DNA from: Sphingorhabdus sp. YGSMI21
GTDB taxonomy: Bacteria > Pseudomonadota > Alphaproteobacteria > Sphingomonadales > Sphingomonadaceae
Reading direction: 5' to 3'
Length of the DNA: 64,000 nucleotides
Assembly (NCBI RefSeq): GCF_002776575.1
Contig: NZ_CP022548.1
Span: 1,627,001-1,691,000 of the forward strand
A model generated the notes under the pieces. The model saw only the letters and a list, made by a program, of their open reading frames with translations, was not told the origin of the DNA and ran no database searches. The position numbers and the translations under genes were made by a program. This document shows, piece after piece, positions 40,697 through 49,699 of this stretch (positions are counted from its first letter, which is position 1; every line of letters begins with the position of its first letter).

Positions 40697-41578
40697 TTAC
40701 GCAAATTGTGCCGGGATCTCCGGATCGCTTGTGTCGAGCAGAGGGATCGCATCCTCCGGGAGACCGGCATAGGCGCTGGTCCAGCGGGCCACCCACTCGG
40801 GGTCCGTCACCTTGCCGGGATGATAGCCGGGCACCAGTGAGCGCAACATGGCGGGTGAGGCCTTGAACAGAAAGCGTATCACCATGGCCCAGAGCCGCAA
40901 CCGGCTGGCCGGGCGGTTCCATAATCTGTCGCGTTTCAGCATGCGCCGATATCCCTTGCGGCTCGACCAGGCGACATGCCAGCTCGCGTAGACCAAACCC
41001 CAGGCGCGGGGCCAATATTGGCCATAGAGATGCTGATAGAGATCATAAGCGACATTTTTATGCTCGGTTTCCTCCACCATGTGCCACAGGATCAGCGATG
41101 CAACCGAGGGGTCGGCATTGTTGAACAGGTTGCGCCGATCCCCGATCAGCCATTCGGTTATGCCCATGGTCATGGTTTCAAAACCGGCGGTATAGGCAAG
41201 ACGCCACCGCAGGCTCTTGGTCTGCAACCGCTTGTAGTCCACCGCCATTTCGCTTTCGACATCGGCCAGTTCCGGATAATTGCGTTTCAATATTTCATTA
41301 TAGCGGCGGTGGTTCTGGAAATGATTGCCTTCCTGCGCAATGAATCCGTGAACGTCCTGCTTCAGCTGCGGGTTGCTCGCTTTTTTCAGAGCCTCGCGGA
41401 CCGTCTTGATCAGAAAAGGCTCAAGATAGGGCATGGTCAGAGACGCGCCGTTCGCCATATGGCTCCATTCCCGTCGATCCGGATGCCATGCCGGATCGAT
41501 ATTCTCGGCAAAGGCAAAGGGAATAGCGCGAACGATGATCTCGCCGGTCTGCGGCGGCTGTCTGGTCGGTGCGTTCAT
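40697..41578 (-). CDS. Predicted metal-dependent hydrolase (PF10118-like, di-iron helical protein)
   Basis: 293 aa. Helical protein with FIAQEGNHFQNHRRYNEIL and WHMVEETEHKNVAYDLYQ, the E/H-x-x-H pairs of the PF10118 putative metal-dependent hydrolase group, which looks ferritin-like. IPFAFAENIDPAWHPDRREW near the N terminus is also typical. Its ATG overlaps the stop of the upstream membrane-protein gene. Substrate unknown. Confidence 0.8.
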   Translation of the reverse strand: MNAPTRQPPQTGEIIVRAIPFAFAENIDPAWHPDRREWSHMANGASLTMPYLEPFLIKTVREALKKASNPQLKQDVHGFIAQEGNHFQNHRRYNEILKRNYPELADVESEMAVDYKRLQTKSLRWRLAYTAGFETMTMGITEWLIGDRRNLFNNADPSVASLILWHMVEETEHKNVAYDLYQHLYGQYWPRAWGLVYASWHVAWSSRKGYRRMLKRDRLWNRPASRLRLWAMVIRFLFKASPAMLRSLVPGYHPGKVTDPEWVARWTSAYAGLPEDAIPLLDTSDPEIPAQFA

Positions 41579-42075
41579 GCGCCGGACTCCAGCGATCTAT
41601 ATTTTTGCCACGCGCCCCAGGCAAACAGGCCGAAGCCGATGTGAACAGCGATGATCGGCGGCCAGCCGAACAGATAGATGATATTGTTGATCGTCACGTC
41701 GCCGCCAAAGGGACCCCCGCCAAATTCCAGTCCCCTTGTGCCGAATAGGGCATTGGCAATGGCGGGCAGGGTGAACAGCCACGCATAGGTCAGGGAGGAC
41801 CAGAACAGCCAGGTCTGACCTTTCGGCCCCAGCCGGACAAAGGGCGCCGCAGCGGCCAGCGCGATGAGGATCAGGCCATTGGTGATGCCTTCAAGATGCG
41901 CCATGTTCCAAGCGCGGCGATCGCCCCCTATTTCCACCGGAATGTCGGTAAACAGAGGCCACAGGTCAAGCGCTCCCAGCAGGAAGAAAAAATAGAGCCA
42001 GCCGCTCAGCGCCGCAGACAGCAACAGCCCGACCCCGTTTAAAACCAGCAAGGCCCGGCGTTTATCGCTCAGCAT
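41575..42075 (-). CDS. Four-helix membrane protein, isomerase-like
   Basis: 166 aa from ATG 42075 (MLSDKRRALLVLNG). Four membrane segments: about 10-33, 63-84, 93-115 and 134-156. NMAHLEGITNGLILIALAA in helix 2 resembles the His-containing helix of styrene-oxide-isomerase-like four-helix proteins; the resemblance is by eye. Overlaps PadR upstream by 14 bases and the PF10118 gene by 4, so one tight operon. Confidence 0.6.
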   Translation of the reverse strand: MLSDKRRALLVLNGVGLLLSAALSGWLYFFFLLGALDLWPLFTDIPVEIGGDRRAWNMAHLEGITNGLILIALAAAAPFVRLGPKGQTWLFWSSLTYAWLFTLPAIANALFGTRGLEFGGGPFGGDVTINNIIYLFGWPPIIAVHIGFGLFAWGAWQKYRSLESGA

Positions 42076-42664
42076 TTCTCGTCTCCCCCATATCCATCGG
42101 AATGATATTCGTTGTTGTGGCCCGCGCGTCAGCCAGCGCGTCGGGATGCAGCTTTTCCAGCGCCTTTGTACACCAGTCCATCCATTCATGTTCCCAACGG
42201 ATTCCGACATCGAGAGCCAGTTGCCGCCCGAGATCTCCAAGCGAATTGCCATTTTCCAGCAGTTTCTGTTTCACCAGATATTCGGCGTGGCGGTCCTGAT
42301 GCCGTTCAAGCCGCAACAGCAGATTGCGGCGCAGCGCATCCAGATCGATCGCTTCAATGCCGTAGAGCTGAACCAGAAAATCATCCTTCAGAACCTGTGG
42401 TTCGGAGGGTTCGCGGGACCATTGCAGCAAGGCCGTTCGGCCTGCTTCGGTGATGGTGAAGACGATTCGGTTGGGTTTGCCGGTCTGCTCGACTTCCTCG
42501 GCCCGGGCCAAGTCATTGTCCTTCATCTTTCCCAGTTCACGATAAATTTGCGAATGGCGTGCGCGCCAGAAAAAGCCGGTCTTCTCGTCAAACTGCTTGG
42601 CAATGTCATAGCCCGATTTTGGCCCGTCAGAAAGACAGACCAGAATTGCATATTTCAAGGACAT
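42062..42664 (-). CDS. PadR-family regulator
   Basis: 200 aa from ATG 42664 (MSLKYAILVCLSDGPKSGYD), the canonical PadR start; ATG 42694 is less likely. Winged helix: FFWRARHSQIYRELGKMKDN with the recognition helix, wing NRIVFTITEAGRTALLQW. C-terminal coiled-coil dimer domain (RRNLLLRLERHQDRHAEYL). It heads its own operon with a membrane protein and PF10118 protein. A TGAC...GTCA inverted repeat near 42699-42722 could be its operator. Confidence 0.85.
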   Translation of the reverse strand: MSLKYAILVCLSDGPKSGYDIAKQFDEKTGFFWRARHSQIYRELGKMKDNDLARAEEVEQTGKPNRIVFTITEAGRTALLQWSREPSEPQVLKDDFLVQLYGIEAIDLDALRRNLLLRLERHQDRHAEYLVKQKLLENGNSLGDLGRQLALDVGIRWEHEWMDWCTKALEKLHPDALADARATTTNIIPMDMGETRNAER

Positions 42665-42843
42665 CAGGCCTCTCCCATATTCCACTAGTTTCATATATAT
42701 GACATAAGTTGAATATTAGTCAATAAAGTGATTGAGGTACGCGGCTTGGACTTGATGCCATGCGCGTCTCGGTTCCTGTCTTCTGATCGCCACAACTCGC
42801 ATCGGCGAAAATCCGGCCTTTTTGCTTAATTTCTAATTATCGT

Positions 42844-42900
42844 TTGACAGGTTGCATCCATGCCCCTTAATTAAGAATGAGAATCATTCGCATTATCATT
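42844..42900 (+). promoter_or_regulatory. Promoter and Fur box of the iron-uptake operon
   Basis: TTGACA at 42844-42849, 17-base spacer, TTAATT at 42867-42872, then AATGAGAATCATT at 42876-42888 and a CATTATCATT tract: the GATAATGATAATCATTATC-type Fur site. Fe-Fur would block initiation of the TonB receptor gene 18 bases on. Confidence 0.8.
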
Positions 42901-42917
42901 AAACAGGGGCATAATTC

Positions 42918-45167
42918 ATGAGACCGAACTTCCGTCATCGGGGAGCCGCATTTACATGCAGTTTTCTGGCATTAGGCTTTTCCCAGGCGGCGATGGCCGC
43001 GGGTGACGATGCTTCCGGTTTCGCGGATGACAACACGATCACGGTCACGGCGACCCGCTCTCCGGTCGAGGTAGAAGATGCTCCCGCCACAGTCACCGTT
43101 ATCGACCAGGAACAGATGGCCGACGAAATGGCGACCGATGTCCGCGATATCGTGCGGTTCGAACCGGGTGTCACGGTGCGCCGTGCTCCCGCGCGCTTCG
43201 GCGCGGCGCTCGGCACGACGGGCCGGGCCGGCAACGAGGATTTCAATATCCGCGGCATTGGCGGCAACCGGGTGCTCATTCAGGTCGACGGCATCCGTTC
43301 TCCCCAGGGCTATACTTTCGGCGCGCAGGAAGTCGGGCGCGGCAATGCGACCGACGTCGGCCTGATCAAGTCGGTCGAAATCCTGCGCGGCCCCGCTTCA
43401 GCGCTCTACGGCAGCGACGGCCTGTCCGGCGCGGTCAGCTTCATCACTTCCGACCCCGTGGACTTCATCAGCGAGGGCAACAGCTTTGGTGGCTTTGCCC
43501 GGGCGCAATATAGTTCCGAGGATCAGGAATTTTCCGAGACCATAGCGCTGGCCGGACAGACCGGCGATTTTTCGGCGATGCTGGCCTATTCGCGGCGGGA
43601 TTTCCAAGAGCTGGACAACAAGGGCACGATCGACACGGAAGACGCGACCCGCACCACCCCCAATCCGCAGGAGGGCGAGTCCAACGCCTTTCTCGGCAAG
43701 CTGGTCTGGGACGATGGCACCCACAAGATCCGCCTGACCGGCGAATATCTCGAGCGCGAGATTGCCTCGGACATATTGTCGGGCCGCGGTCCGGTCTTTC
43801 TGTTCGGCCCCACGCCGAGCTGGATCGTCGACAATCTGACCGCACAGGACGAAACCAAGCGCAGCCGCGTTTCGCTCGACTATACCTATGATGCGGGTGA
43901 AGAAGGGTCCGGCTTTATCGACTATGCCCATCTCGCCGCATATTGGCAGGACGGCAGCGACCGGCAATTCGCGCTCGAGGAACGCACCCCGACCTCCGCC
44001 ACCCCGCGCCCCGACCGGGAACGGCTGAACACATTTGACAATGAAGTTCTCGGCGCGGTGGCCGAATTCCGCTCGACCTTCAGCACCGGCACGGTCAAGC
44101 ATACGATCACCTTCGGCGGCGATATCAGCAAGACCGAGCAGGAAGGTCTGCGCGACGGCACCGAGCCTCCGTTCGGAGAAACATTCCCGACCCGCGCCTT
44201 TCCCAAGACGGATTTCACCCTGGGCGGCTTCTATATCGGCGACGCGATCGAATTTGCCGATGGTATGGTGACGCTCTATCCGGCGCTGCGCTATGATTTT
44301 TACGATCTCGACCCGACCGACGATCCGCTGCTGCCGAGCTTTACGCCCAGCGCGCAGGACGGATCGAAACTGTCGCCCAAGCTCGGCGCGGTGGTCAAGC
44401 TCGGTGATATCCGCCTGTTCGGCAACTATGCCCGCGGTTTCCGCGCGCCGACGCCCAGCCAGGTCAATAATTTCTTTGAAAATCTTGCCTTCGGCTACAC
44501 ATCGGCGGCCAATCCCGATCTCGGTCCGGAAACCAGCGACAGTTTCGAGGCCGGTATCCGCTATGCAACCGACCAGGTCGGATTGTCGCTGACCGCCTTT
44601 ACCGCGGACTATTCCGACTTCATCAGCCAGGAAGTGGTTGGCGGCAGCTTCACGCCAACCGATCCGGCCATCTACCAGTTCATCAATCTCGATGATGTGA
44701 CGGTCAAGGGTGTCGAGGCCAAGGCCAGCTATGAAGCCGACAACGGCTTCCGCGCCCGCTTCGCCGTTGCTTTTGCAGACGGCACGGTGAAGTCGCCGAA
44801 CAATCCGCCGGCATCGCTGGGTACCGTTGATCCGATCAACGCGATTTTGGGCCTGGGCTATCGCGAACCGACCGGTGCCTTCGGGGGGGAACTGATTTTC
44901 AGCTATAATGCACAAAAGGAATTCAACGAGACGACCGGTGTCTGCAGCGCGGCCTGTTTCCGCCCGGACGAATCCCTGATCGTCGACGCGACGGCCTTTG
45001 TCCGGATCGCCGAGAATTTCAAACTGCGGGCCGGCATTTTCAACATCACCGACAAGAAATACTGGGTCTGGAGCAGCGTCCGGGGGCTGGAGGCAACATC
45101 GCCGATCATCGACGCCTTCACGCAGCCGGGCCGCAACGCCAGCGTTTCGCTCAGCATATCATTCTAA
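42918..45167 (+). CDS. TonB-dependent haem/haemoglobin-type receptor
   Basis: 749 aa. Signal peptide ends about residue 27 (SQAAMAAG). Plug domain: ITVTATRSPVEVEDAPATVT, RDIVRFEPGVTVR, FNIRGIGGNRVLIQVDGIRS, SVEILRGPASALYGSDGLSG. The beta barrel ends with VSLSISF, a standard C-terminal strand with final Phe. The DGIR and GNRVLI segments resemble TonB haemoglobin/transferrin receptors. Fur-controlled; first gene of an operon with DUF6607 and PepSY proteins. Confidence 0.9.
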   Translation: MRPNFRHRGAAFTCSFLALGFSQAAMAAGDDASGFADDNTITVTATRSPVEVEDAPATVTVIDQEQMADEMATDVRDIVRFEPGVTVRRAPARFGAALGTTGRAGNEDFNIRGIGGNRVLIQVDGIRSPQGYTFGAQEVGRGNATDVGLIKSVEILRGPASALYGSDGLSGAVSFITSDPVDFISEGNSFGGFARAQYSSEDQEFSETIALAGQTGDFSAMLAYSRRDFQELDNKGTIDTEDATRTTPNPQEGESNAFLGKLVWDDGTHKIRLTGEYLEREIASDILSGRGPVFLFGPTPSWIVDNLTAQDETKRSRVSLDYTYDAGEEGSGFIDYAHLAAYWQDGSDRQFALEERTPTSATPRPDRERLNTFDNEVLGAVAEFRSTFSTGTVKHTITFGGDISKTEQEGLRDGTEPPFGETFPTRAFPKTDFTLGGFYIGDAIEFADGMVTLYPALRYDFYDLDPTDDPLLPSFTPSAQDGSKLSPKLGAVVKLGDIRLFGNYARGFRAPTPSQVNNFFENLAFGYTSAANPDLGPETSDSFEAGIRYATDQVGLSLTAFTADYSDFISQEVVGGSFTPTDPAIYQFINLDDVTVKGVEAKASYEADNGFRARFAVAFADGTVKSPNNPPASLGTVDPINAILGLGYREPTGAFGGELIFSYNAQKEFNETTGVCSAACFRPDESLIVDATAFVRIAENFKLRAGIFNITDKKYWVWSSVRGLEATSPIIDAFTQPGRNASVSLSISF

Positions 45168-45185
45168 TTCTAAGGGGGAGAAATA

Positions 45186-46220
45186 ATGATGACCATGAAA
45201 TGGAAAACAAAATTGGGGGCGGCCCTGTTCGCTCTGGCCATGGCGACGTCACCGGCGCTGGCCGCTGGCGACCAGCCGCACCTGGTGGCGACGACTACGC
45301 AGGCGTCCTTCGAACAGGACCGCGCCGACATTTTGGCGATGGCGGGAGACTATAAGGTCAAGTTCGACATGGCGGAAACCACGTCATGGCGGGACGATTA
45401 CGAACCGATCAAGGCGAAGATTTCCGGCGGGCATGAAAGCGTCCGCGTGATCAAGGATACCGGCCGGGAAATCGTTTTGCAGCATCTGCTGGTTGCCGAA
45501 CATGAAGGCGAAACCTTCATCATCAAGCACTGGCGCCAGGACTGGGTCTATGAACCGGCCAAGGTGCTGGTCTATGCCGGGGCTGGCGAATGGGTGAACA
45601 GGGATGTTCCGGAATCCGAACGCAAAGGTAACTGGTCGCAAACCGTCTGGCAGGTCGACGACAGCCCCCGCTATGGCGGTGTCGGCAAATGGCAGACGGT
45701 CAACGGCATCCGCAGCTGGACCAGCGATTGGACCGCCCGGCCTCTGGCCCGCCGCGATGCCGTGCGCGATCCGGTCTATGACCATTATCAGGCGATCAAC
45801 CGGCATCAGCCGATGCCCGGTGGCTGGATCCACTGGCAGGACAATACAAAGATGAAGACGGTCGATGGCAAGGCCGTTCCCTATGTCCAGGAATCGGTGC
45901 TCAACACATACACGAAATTCGACGGCTATGACGTCAGCGCGGCTGACGATTACTGGGCGAAAACCAAAAGCTACTGGGAACAGGTGCGGGCCGAATGGGA
46001 TGCCGCAATCGCTGCCAATGGCGGGGTGACCGTCGAGGAAGAGGCGCATACCGGAACCGTGATCAGCGGGCGGCTGTTGTACATGGGTACGGAAATTTCC
46101 GACGGCAAGTTGACCGAGACTGCTGCAGTGGAGGAAGCGCGGTCGCTTATTCGGGTCGCAACCAGTAAGCAACCCGCCCAGGCCGCTGCACAGACAGCTC
46201 CAGCATCAGCAGATTATTGA
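45186..46220 (+). CDS. DUF6607-family secreted protein
   Basis: 344 aa. Signal peptide MTMKWKTKLGAALFALAMATSPALA. FEQDRADILAMAGDYKVKFDMAET, SVRVIKDTGREIVLQHLLV and IKHWRQDWVYEP match the DUF6607 group, which is usually encoded next to TonB iron/haem receptors. GGGGGAG precedes the start. Role unproven; likely periplasmic or outer-membrane partner in haem use. Confidence 0.75.
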   Translation: MMTMKWKTKLGAALFALAMATSPALAAGDQPHLVATTTQASFEQDRADILAMAGDYKVKFDMAETTSWRDDYEPIKAKISGGHESVRVIKDTGREIVLQHLLVAEHEGETFIIKHWRQDWVYEPAKVLVYAGAGEWVNRDVPESERKGNWSQTVWQVDDSPRYGGVGKWQTVNGIRSWTSDWTARPLARRDAVRDPVYDHYQAINRHQPMPGGWIHWQDNTKMKTVDGKAVPYVQESVLNTYTKFDGYDVSAADDYWAKTKSYWEQVRAEWDAAIAANGGVTVEEEAHTGTVISGRLLYMGTEISDGKLTETAAVEEARSLIRVATSKQPAQAAAQTAPASADY

Positions 46221-46636
46221 TGCCGGAGCCGATATCCGCATTTGCGCAATCGCTGGCCGCGACCCCCAAGATCGCCGCCTTGCCCGCTGCGCAAATGCGG
46301 ATAGTTGTCGCCATGCGGATTGCCGTTCTGGCGTGGAAAAAGCGGCAGGACCCGAAACCCTATCTGGTCAAGCAACTGGGGGATGAAATCGTGGCCCGCC
46401 ATTTCGCCCATATCATCGAATTGATGAGCGACTGCTGGCCCGAACCGATGGCCGTGCACCGGCCCTGCTGCCAGCAGACAAGCTATGACGAAATGCTGAT
46501 GCTCGATCTGACAACGGCAGCGGTACAGCGTGAACCGGATCATTTCCACGGGCTGCTCGGCGAGATGATCGGCCGGTCGGACCGGCAGAAACTGCATTTC
46601 GCCTTCACCAAATTTGCCGGCCGGTTCCAGCGCTAA
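46220..46636 (+). CDS. Hypothetical cytoplasmic protein of the iron-uptake operon
   Basis: 138 aa from ATG 46220, which overlaps the previous stop by one base (TGATG). Mostly helical; AAQMRIVVAMRIAVLAWKK, then a Cys/His-containing middle (MAVHRPCCQQTSYDEMLMLD) and REPDHFHGLLGEMIGRSDRQ. The clustered Cys-Cys and His residues might bind metal or haem. No family recognised. Confidence 0.6.
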   Translation: MPEPISAFAQSLAATPKIAALPAAQMRIVVAMRIAVLAWKKRQDPKPYLVKQLGDEIVARHFAHIIELMSDCWPEPMAVHRPCCQQTSYDEMLMLDLTTAAVQREPDHFHGLLGEMIGRSDRQKLHFAFTKFAGRFQR

Positions 46637-46647
46637 GGAAATATTGC

Positions 46648-47202
46648 GTGAATAAAGTCAAAACCCGGAACCTGCTGATACTGGTTCATCTGTTCCTTGC
46701 CGCCTTTCTGGCGCCTTCCTTTCTGCTGGTTGGCATCACCGGCGCGCTCAAGCTTGCGGGGGTGGAAGCGTCGATCGAGGATCTCCCGATTGAACTGCCC
46801 GCCGATACGCAGATCGATCCGGACAGCCCGACGCTGAAACAGGATATCGGCACTGTTCTCGCGGCGCAGGGCATTGATCTGGACATCGAAAGCGTTCGCA
46901 GCCGGGGCGGAAAGATGACCACCCGGCCGACCTCGCGGACCTTTGCCCGGATCAACGAGACGCCCGACGGGCTGGAAGCATCGCTGCACAAGCCCGGCTT
47001 TCAATATGCGATGATGGAATTGCACAAGGGCCACGGCCCGGCGCTGTTCAAAACCTATCAGCTGATCGCGGGCATCGCCCTGTTCCTGGTCATTGTCGGC
47101 GGGTTGATCGTCGGCCTGTTGGCAAAGCCCTATCGCCGCAAAACCCTTGTCTCGCTGGCATTGGGAACAGTAGCTTTTCTCGCTCTCGGCTTCGCGGTCT
47201 GA
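46648..47202 (+). CDS. PepSY-associated membrane protein
   Basis: 184 aa from GTG 46648, with AAGGAA upstream. Membrane helices at about 8-32, 131-155 and 163-182; a periplasmic domain between (PADTQIDPDSPTLKQDIGTV). YAMMELHKGHGPALFKTYQL preceding the second helix is the PepSY-TM signature with a conserved His. Members are often ferric or haem reductase-like partners of TonB systems. Last gene of the operon. Confidence 0.75.
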   Translation: MNKVKTRNLLILVHLFLAAFLAPSFLLVGITGALKLAGVEASIEDLPIELPADTQIDPDSPTLKQDIGTVLAAQGIDLDIESVRSRGGKMTTRPTSRTFARINETPDGLEASLHKPGFQYAMMELHKGHGPALFKTYQLIAGIALFLVIVGGLIVGLLAKPYRRKTLVSLALGTVAFLALGFAV

Positions 47203-47217
47203 TCCCAGAGGGACAGA

Positions 47218-48042
47218 CTACGCCAGAGCAACCCCTTCAATCGTGATCCGGTTCAGATAGCGGCGGTGGCCGTGATAGTCGTTCAGGGCATAATGCCAGG
47301 TCGACCGATTGTCCCACATAGCCAGATCGCCTTCGCGCCATTGGTGCCGATAGTGGAAGCGGTCCTGCATGATATGGTCATAGAGCTGCTGCAGCAGCGC
47401 CTGGCCTTCGTCCGGATCCATGTCGACAATCTCCAGCGTGAAACCCGGATTGACGTAGAGGCCCTTCACTCCGGTTTCGGGATGGGCCAGCACCACCGGG
47501 TGGATCGCCGTCTGCCCCGCCTGATCGGCATTGGTGTAGCGGTCGCCGATCGCCTTGCGATAGGCGCTCTCCTCGCCGAACACATGGGCATTGCCGTGCC
47601 GCGCTTTCAAGTCCTTGATCCGGTCTTTCATCCCGTCATCGAGCGCGTCATAGGCCGCCGCCATTCCGGCGAACAACGTATCGCCGCCGCTCGGCGGGAT
47701 TTCCAGCGCGTATAGGATCGACCCCATGGCCGGCGCTTGGTCATAGCTGTGGTCGGTGTGCCAGCCGCCACCAATATTGAGCTGCTGGTCCGGTTCCTTG
47801 AGCACTTCGGCAATTTCCGGATAGCCCTCGCGCCGCTTGAAAAAGCGGTTGAGGTCGATCGCGCCCCAGCGCTTGGCAAAGGCGATATGGTCTTCGGGGG
47901 TAAGCTTCTGGTCGCGGAAGAATAATGTGCCATGGTCGAGAAAGGCGCGACGGATATCGGCAAATTCCTGATCGCTCAGGCTGGTGACATCGACATGTTC
48001 GACAATCGCGCCGACCGCCACGCCGGCTTTTTCTATCCGCAT
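47218..48042 (-). CDS. TauD/TfdA-family Fe(II)/2-oxoglutarate dioxygenase
   Basis: 274 aa. Iron triad: HxD in GGWHTDHSYDQAPAMGSILY and distal His in NRSTWHYALNDYHGHRRYL; the Arg of HRRYLNRITIEG binds 2-oxoglutarate. GTLFFRDQKLTPEDHIAFAK is typical of the taurine/2,4-D dioxygenase family. Substrate unknown. Diverges from a Tat-like SDR 82 bases away. Confidence 0.87.
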   Translation of the reverse strand: MRIEKAGVAVGAIVEHVDVTSLSDQEFADIRRAFLDHGTLFFRDQKLTPEDHIAFAKRWGAIDLNRFFKRREGYPEIAEVLKEPDQQLNIGGGWHTDHSYDQAPAMGSILYALEIPPSGGDTLFAGMAAAYDALDDGMKDRIKDLKARHGNAHVFGEESAYRKAIGDRYTNADQAGQTAIHPVVLAHPETGVKGLYVNPGFTLEIVDMDPDEGQALLQQLYDHIMQDRFHYRHQWREGDLAMWDNRSTWHYALNDYHGHRRYLNRITIEGVALA

Positions 48043-48123
48043 GCTGCTCTCCCTTTATCCCGTTCTCTCTGGAACGGATTTCATGCTAGTGTAGCAGCAG
48101 ATAGAGATTTTAGGAGTCCTTCA

Positions 48124-49197
48124 ATGCCGGAAACAAGTAAAATGCCATCCCTCAACCGCCGCCAGCTGCTGGCTGCTACTGCTGCCACCGGGGCTGTGCT
48201 GTCCGCCGGTCCGGCGACCGCGACCGACGTTCCAGGCAAGCCGGATCTCGCCGGCAAGTCGATCCTGATCACCGGCTGTTCCTCCGGTTTCGGTTATCTC
48301 GGCGCGATCCTCTATGCCGAACAGGGCGCGAAAGTCTTTGCCACCATGCGCAATCTGCCGCGCGCGGAAGGCGATGCGCTGGCCAAGGCGGCCAAGGACA
48401 AGAATCTGGATATCACCATCCTCGAGCTGAACGTGCTGTCGGATGAATCGGTGAACAAGGCTGTGACCGAAGCCGAACGTTTGAATGGCGGCGCGCTCGA
48501 TGTGGTCATCAACAATGCCGGAATCGGCACCGGCGCTCCGGTGGAGCTGCAGGATCTCGAAACGATGCAGCTTCTGTTCGACACCAATGTCATGGGCTAC
48601 CAGCGGGTCGCCCGCGCGGCCCTGCCGAAGATGCGCGCGCAGAAATCCGGTCTGGTCGTCAATGTTTCGTCGCAGCTCGGCCGGGTGATGGTGCCGGGCA
48701 TGGGCCTCTACAGTTCAACCAAATTCGCGGTCGAATCGATGAGCGAGCAAATGGCCTATGAACTGGTCCCGCACGGCGTCGATGTCACCATTGTCCAGCC
48801 CGGTGGCTTCCCGACAAAAATCTGGGAAAACGGCAATCAATATACCGCGCCGATGCTCGAACGGGCCGATGACGAGCGCAAGGCCGCCTATCAGGCGCTG
48901 GTCGACGGCGCGCTGCGCAACAGCGGCGGCTCGACCGATCCGATGGATGTGCCACGCGCCATCGCCGACCTGATCGCCAAGGCACCCGGCAAGAGACCGC
49001 TGCGCCTGCCGGTCCACCCCGGCCGCAAACCGCAGCTGGAGATCAACGAAGTCAGTGCCCGGATACAGGTCTCGATGCTCGGCAGCTCGCCATACGGACC
49101 CTGGGTCAAGGATGTGAACAACCGTGAGTTTCGCCGGGTCTTCAGGCCGTGCGTTTCACCAGAAACAACGGTAATAGATAAACGACTAGAAAAATAA
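48124..49197 (+). CDS. SDR-family oxidoreductase with Tat-like signal
   Basis: 357 aa from ATG 48124 with AGGAG upstream. The N terminus has NRRQLLAATAATGAVLSAG, a twin-Arg-like export signal, unusual for an NAD(P) enzyme. SDR core: ILITGCSSGFGYLGAILYAE (cofactor motif), VINNAGIGTGAPVE, NVSSQLGRVMVPGMGLYSST K with Ser, Tyr and Lys, and VQPGGFPTKIW. The 3' end overlaps the convergent DUF4345-like gene by 56 bases. Confidence 0.85.
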   Translation: MPETSKMPSLNRRQLLAATAATGAVLSAGPATATDVPGKPDLAGKSILITGCSSGFGYLGAILYAEQGAKVFATMRNLPRAEGDALAKAAKDKNLDITILELNVLSDESVNKAVTEAERLNGGALDVVINNAGIGTGAPVELQDLETMQLLFDTNVMGYQRVARAALPKMRAQKSGLVVNVSSQLGRVMVPGMGLYSSTKFAVESMSEQMAYELVPHGVDVTIVQPGGFPTKIWENGNQYTAPMLERADDERKAAYQALVDGALRNSGGSTDPMDVPRAIADLIAKAPGKRPLRLPVHPGRKPQLEINEVSARIQVSMLGSSPYGPWVKDVNNREFRRVFRPCVSPETTVIDKRLEK

Positions 49198-49564
49198 TAT
49201 TGGGGATGACGTTCGGTGCATTTCCGGAGGCCACCGATGCGCCGCTGTCGACCGCGAACCAGACCAGGAATGTATAGATCGATCCCTTGCGGATCAGGTC
49301 GCTGCCCTGTTCCACGCCCGGCGCGGTGATGAAGACATACATGGCCATCATGCCGGCGAAGACGCCACCGGCGATTGCCATTGCCATTTTCGCTTCCGGC
49401 GTATCGAGCCCGGCAACGCCATTGCCGCCGGAGGAAGCGAGGTGGAAGAATATATCGTTGGCGCCGGTAAAGTCGTTCACCCCGGAGAAGGCGAACAATA
49501 TGGCGACGAAAATCGAAAAAATTCCGACTATACGGATATAGCGGCCAGCGGCTTGTGGTGACAT
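49142..49564 (-). CDS. DUF4345-like four-helix membrane protein
   Basis: 140 aa. Hydrophobic segments at about 10-28, 60-82, 92-108 and 118-136. GDLIRKG-type loop (EQGSDLIRKGSIYTFLVWFA) and VDSGASVASG are typical of small DUF4345-like proteins. Function unknown. Convergent overlap with the SDR gene. Confidence 0.6.
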   Translation of the reverse strand: MSPQAAGRYIRIVGIFSIFVAILFAFSGVNDFTGANDIFFHLASSGGNGVAGLDTPEAKMAMAIAGGVFAGMMAMYVFITAPGVEQGSDLIRKGSIYTFLVWFAVDSGASVASGNAPNVIPNIIFLVVYLLPLFLVKRTA

Positions 49565-49699
49565 GATCAGCTCCTCATTCCTGGATATTCGTGATAAACC
49601 ACAGGCCGCTCATCAAAACAATTACCTGCCGGGTAAGTGCATGGGTCGCGTTTCATGCTATCTGCCGGTCAGGTGAGGCGCAGGAGGAGAGAGACGATC

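Noticed and set aside
43398..44915. 505-codon open frame opposite the haem-type TonB receptor
   Set aside because: Antisense shadow; no start context, no recognisable family.
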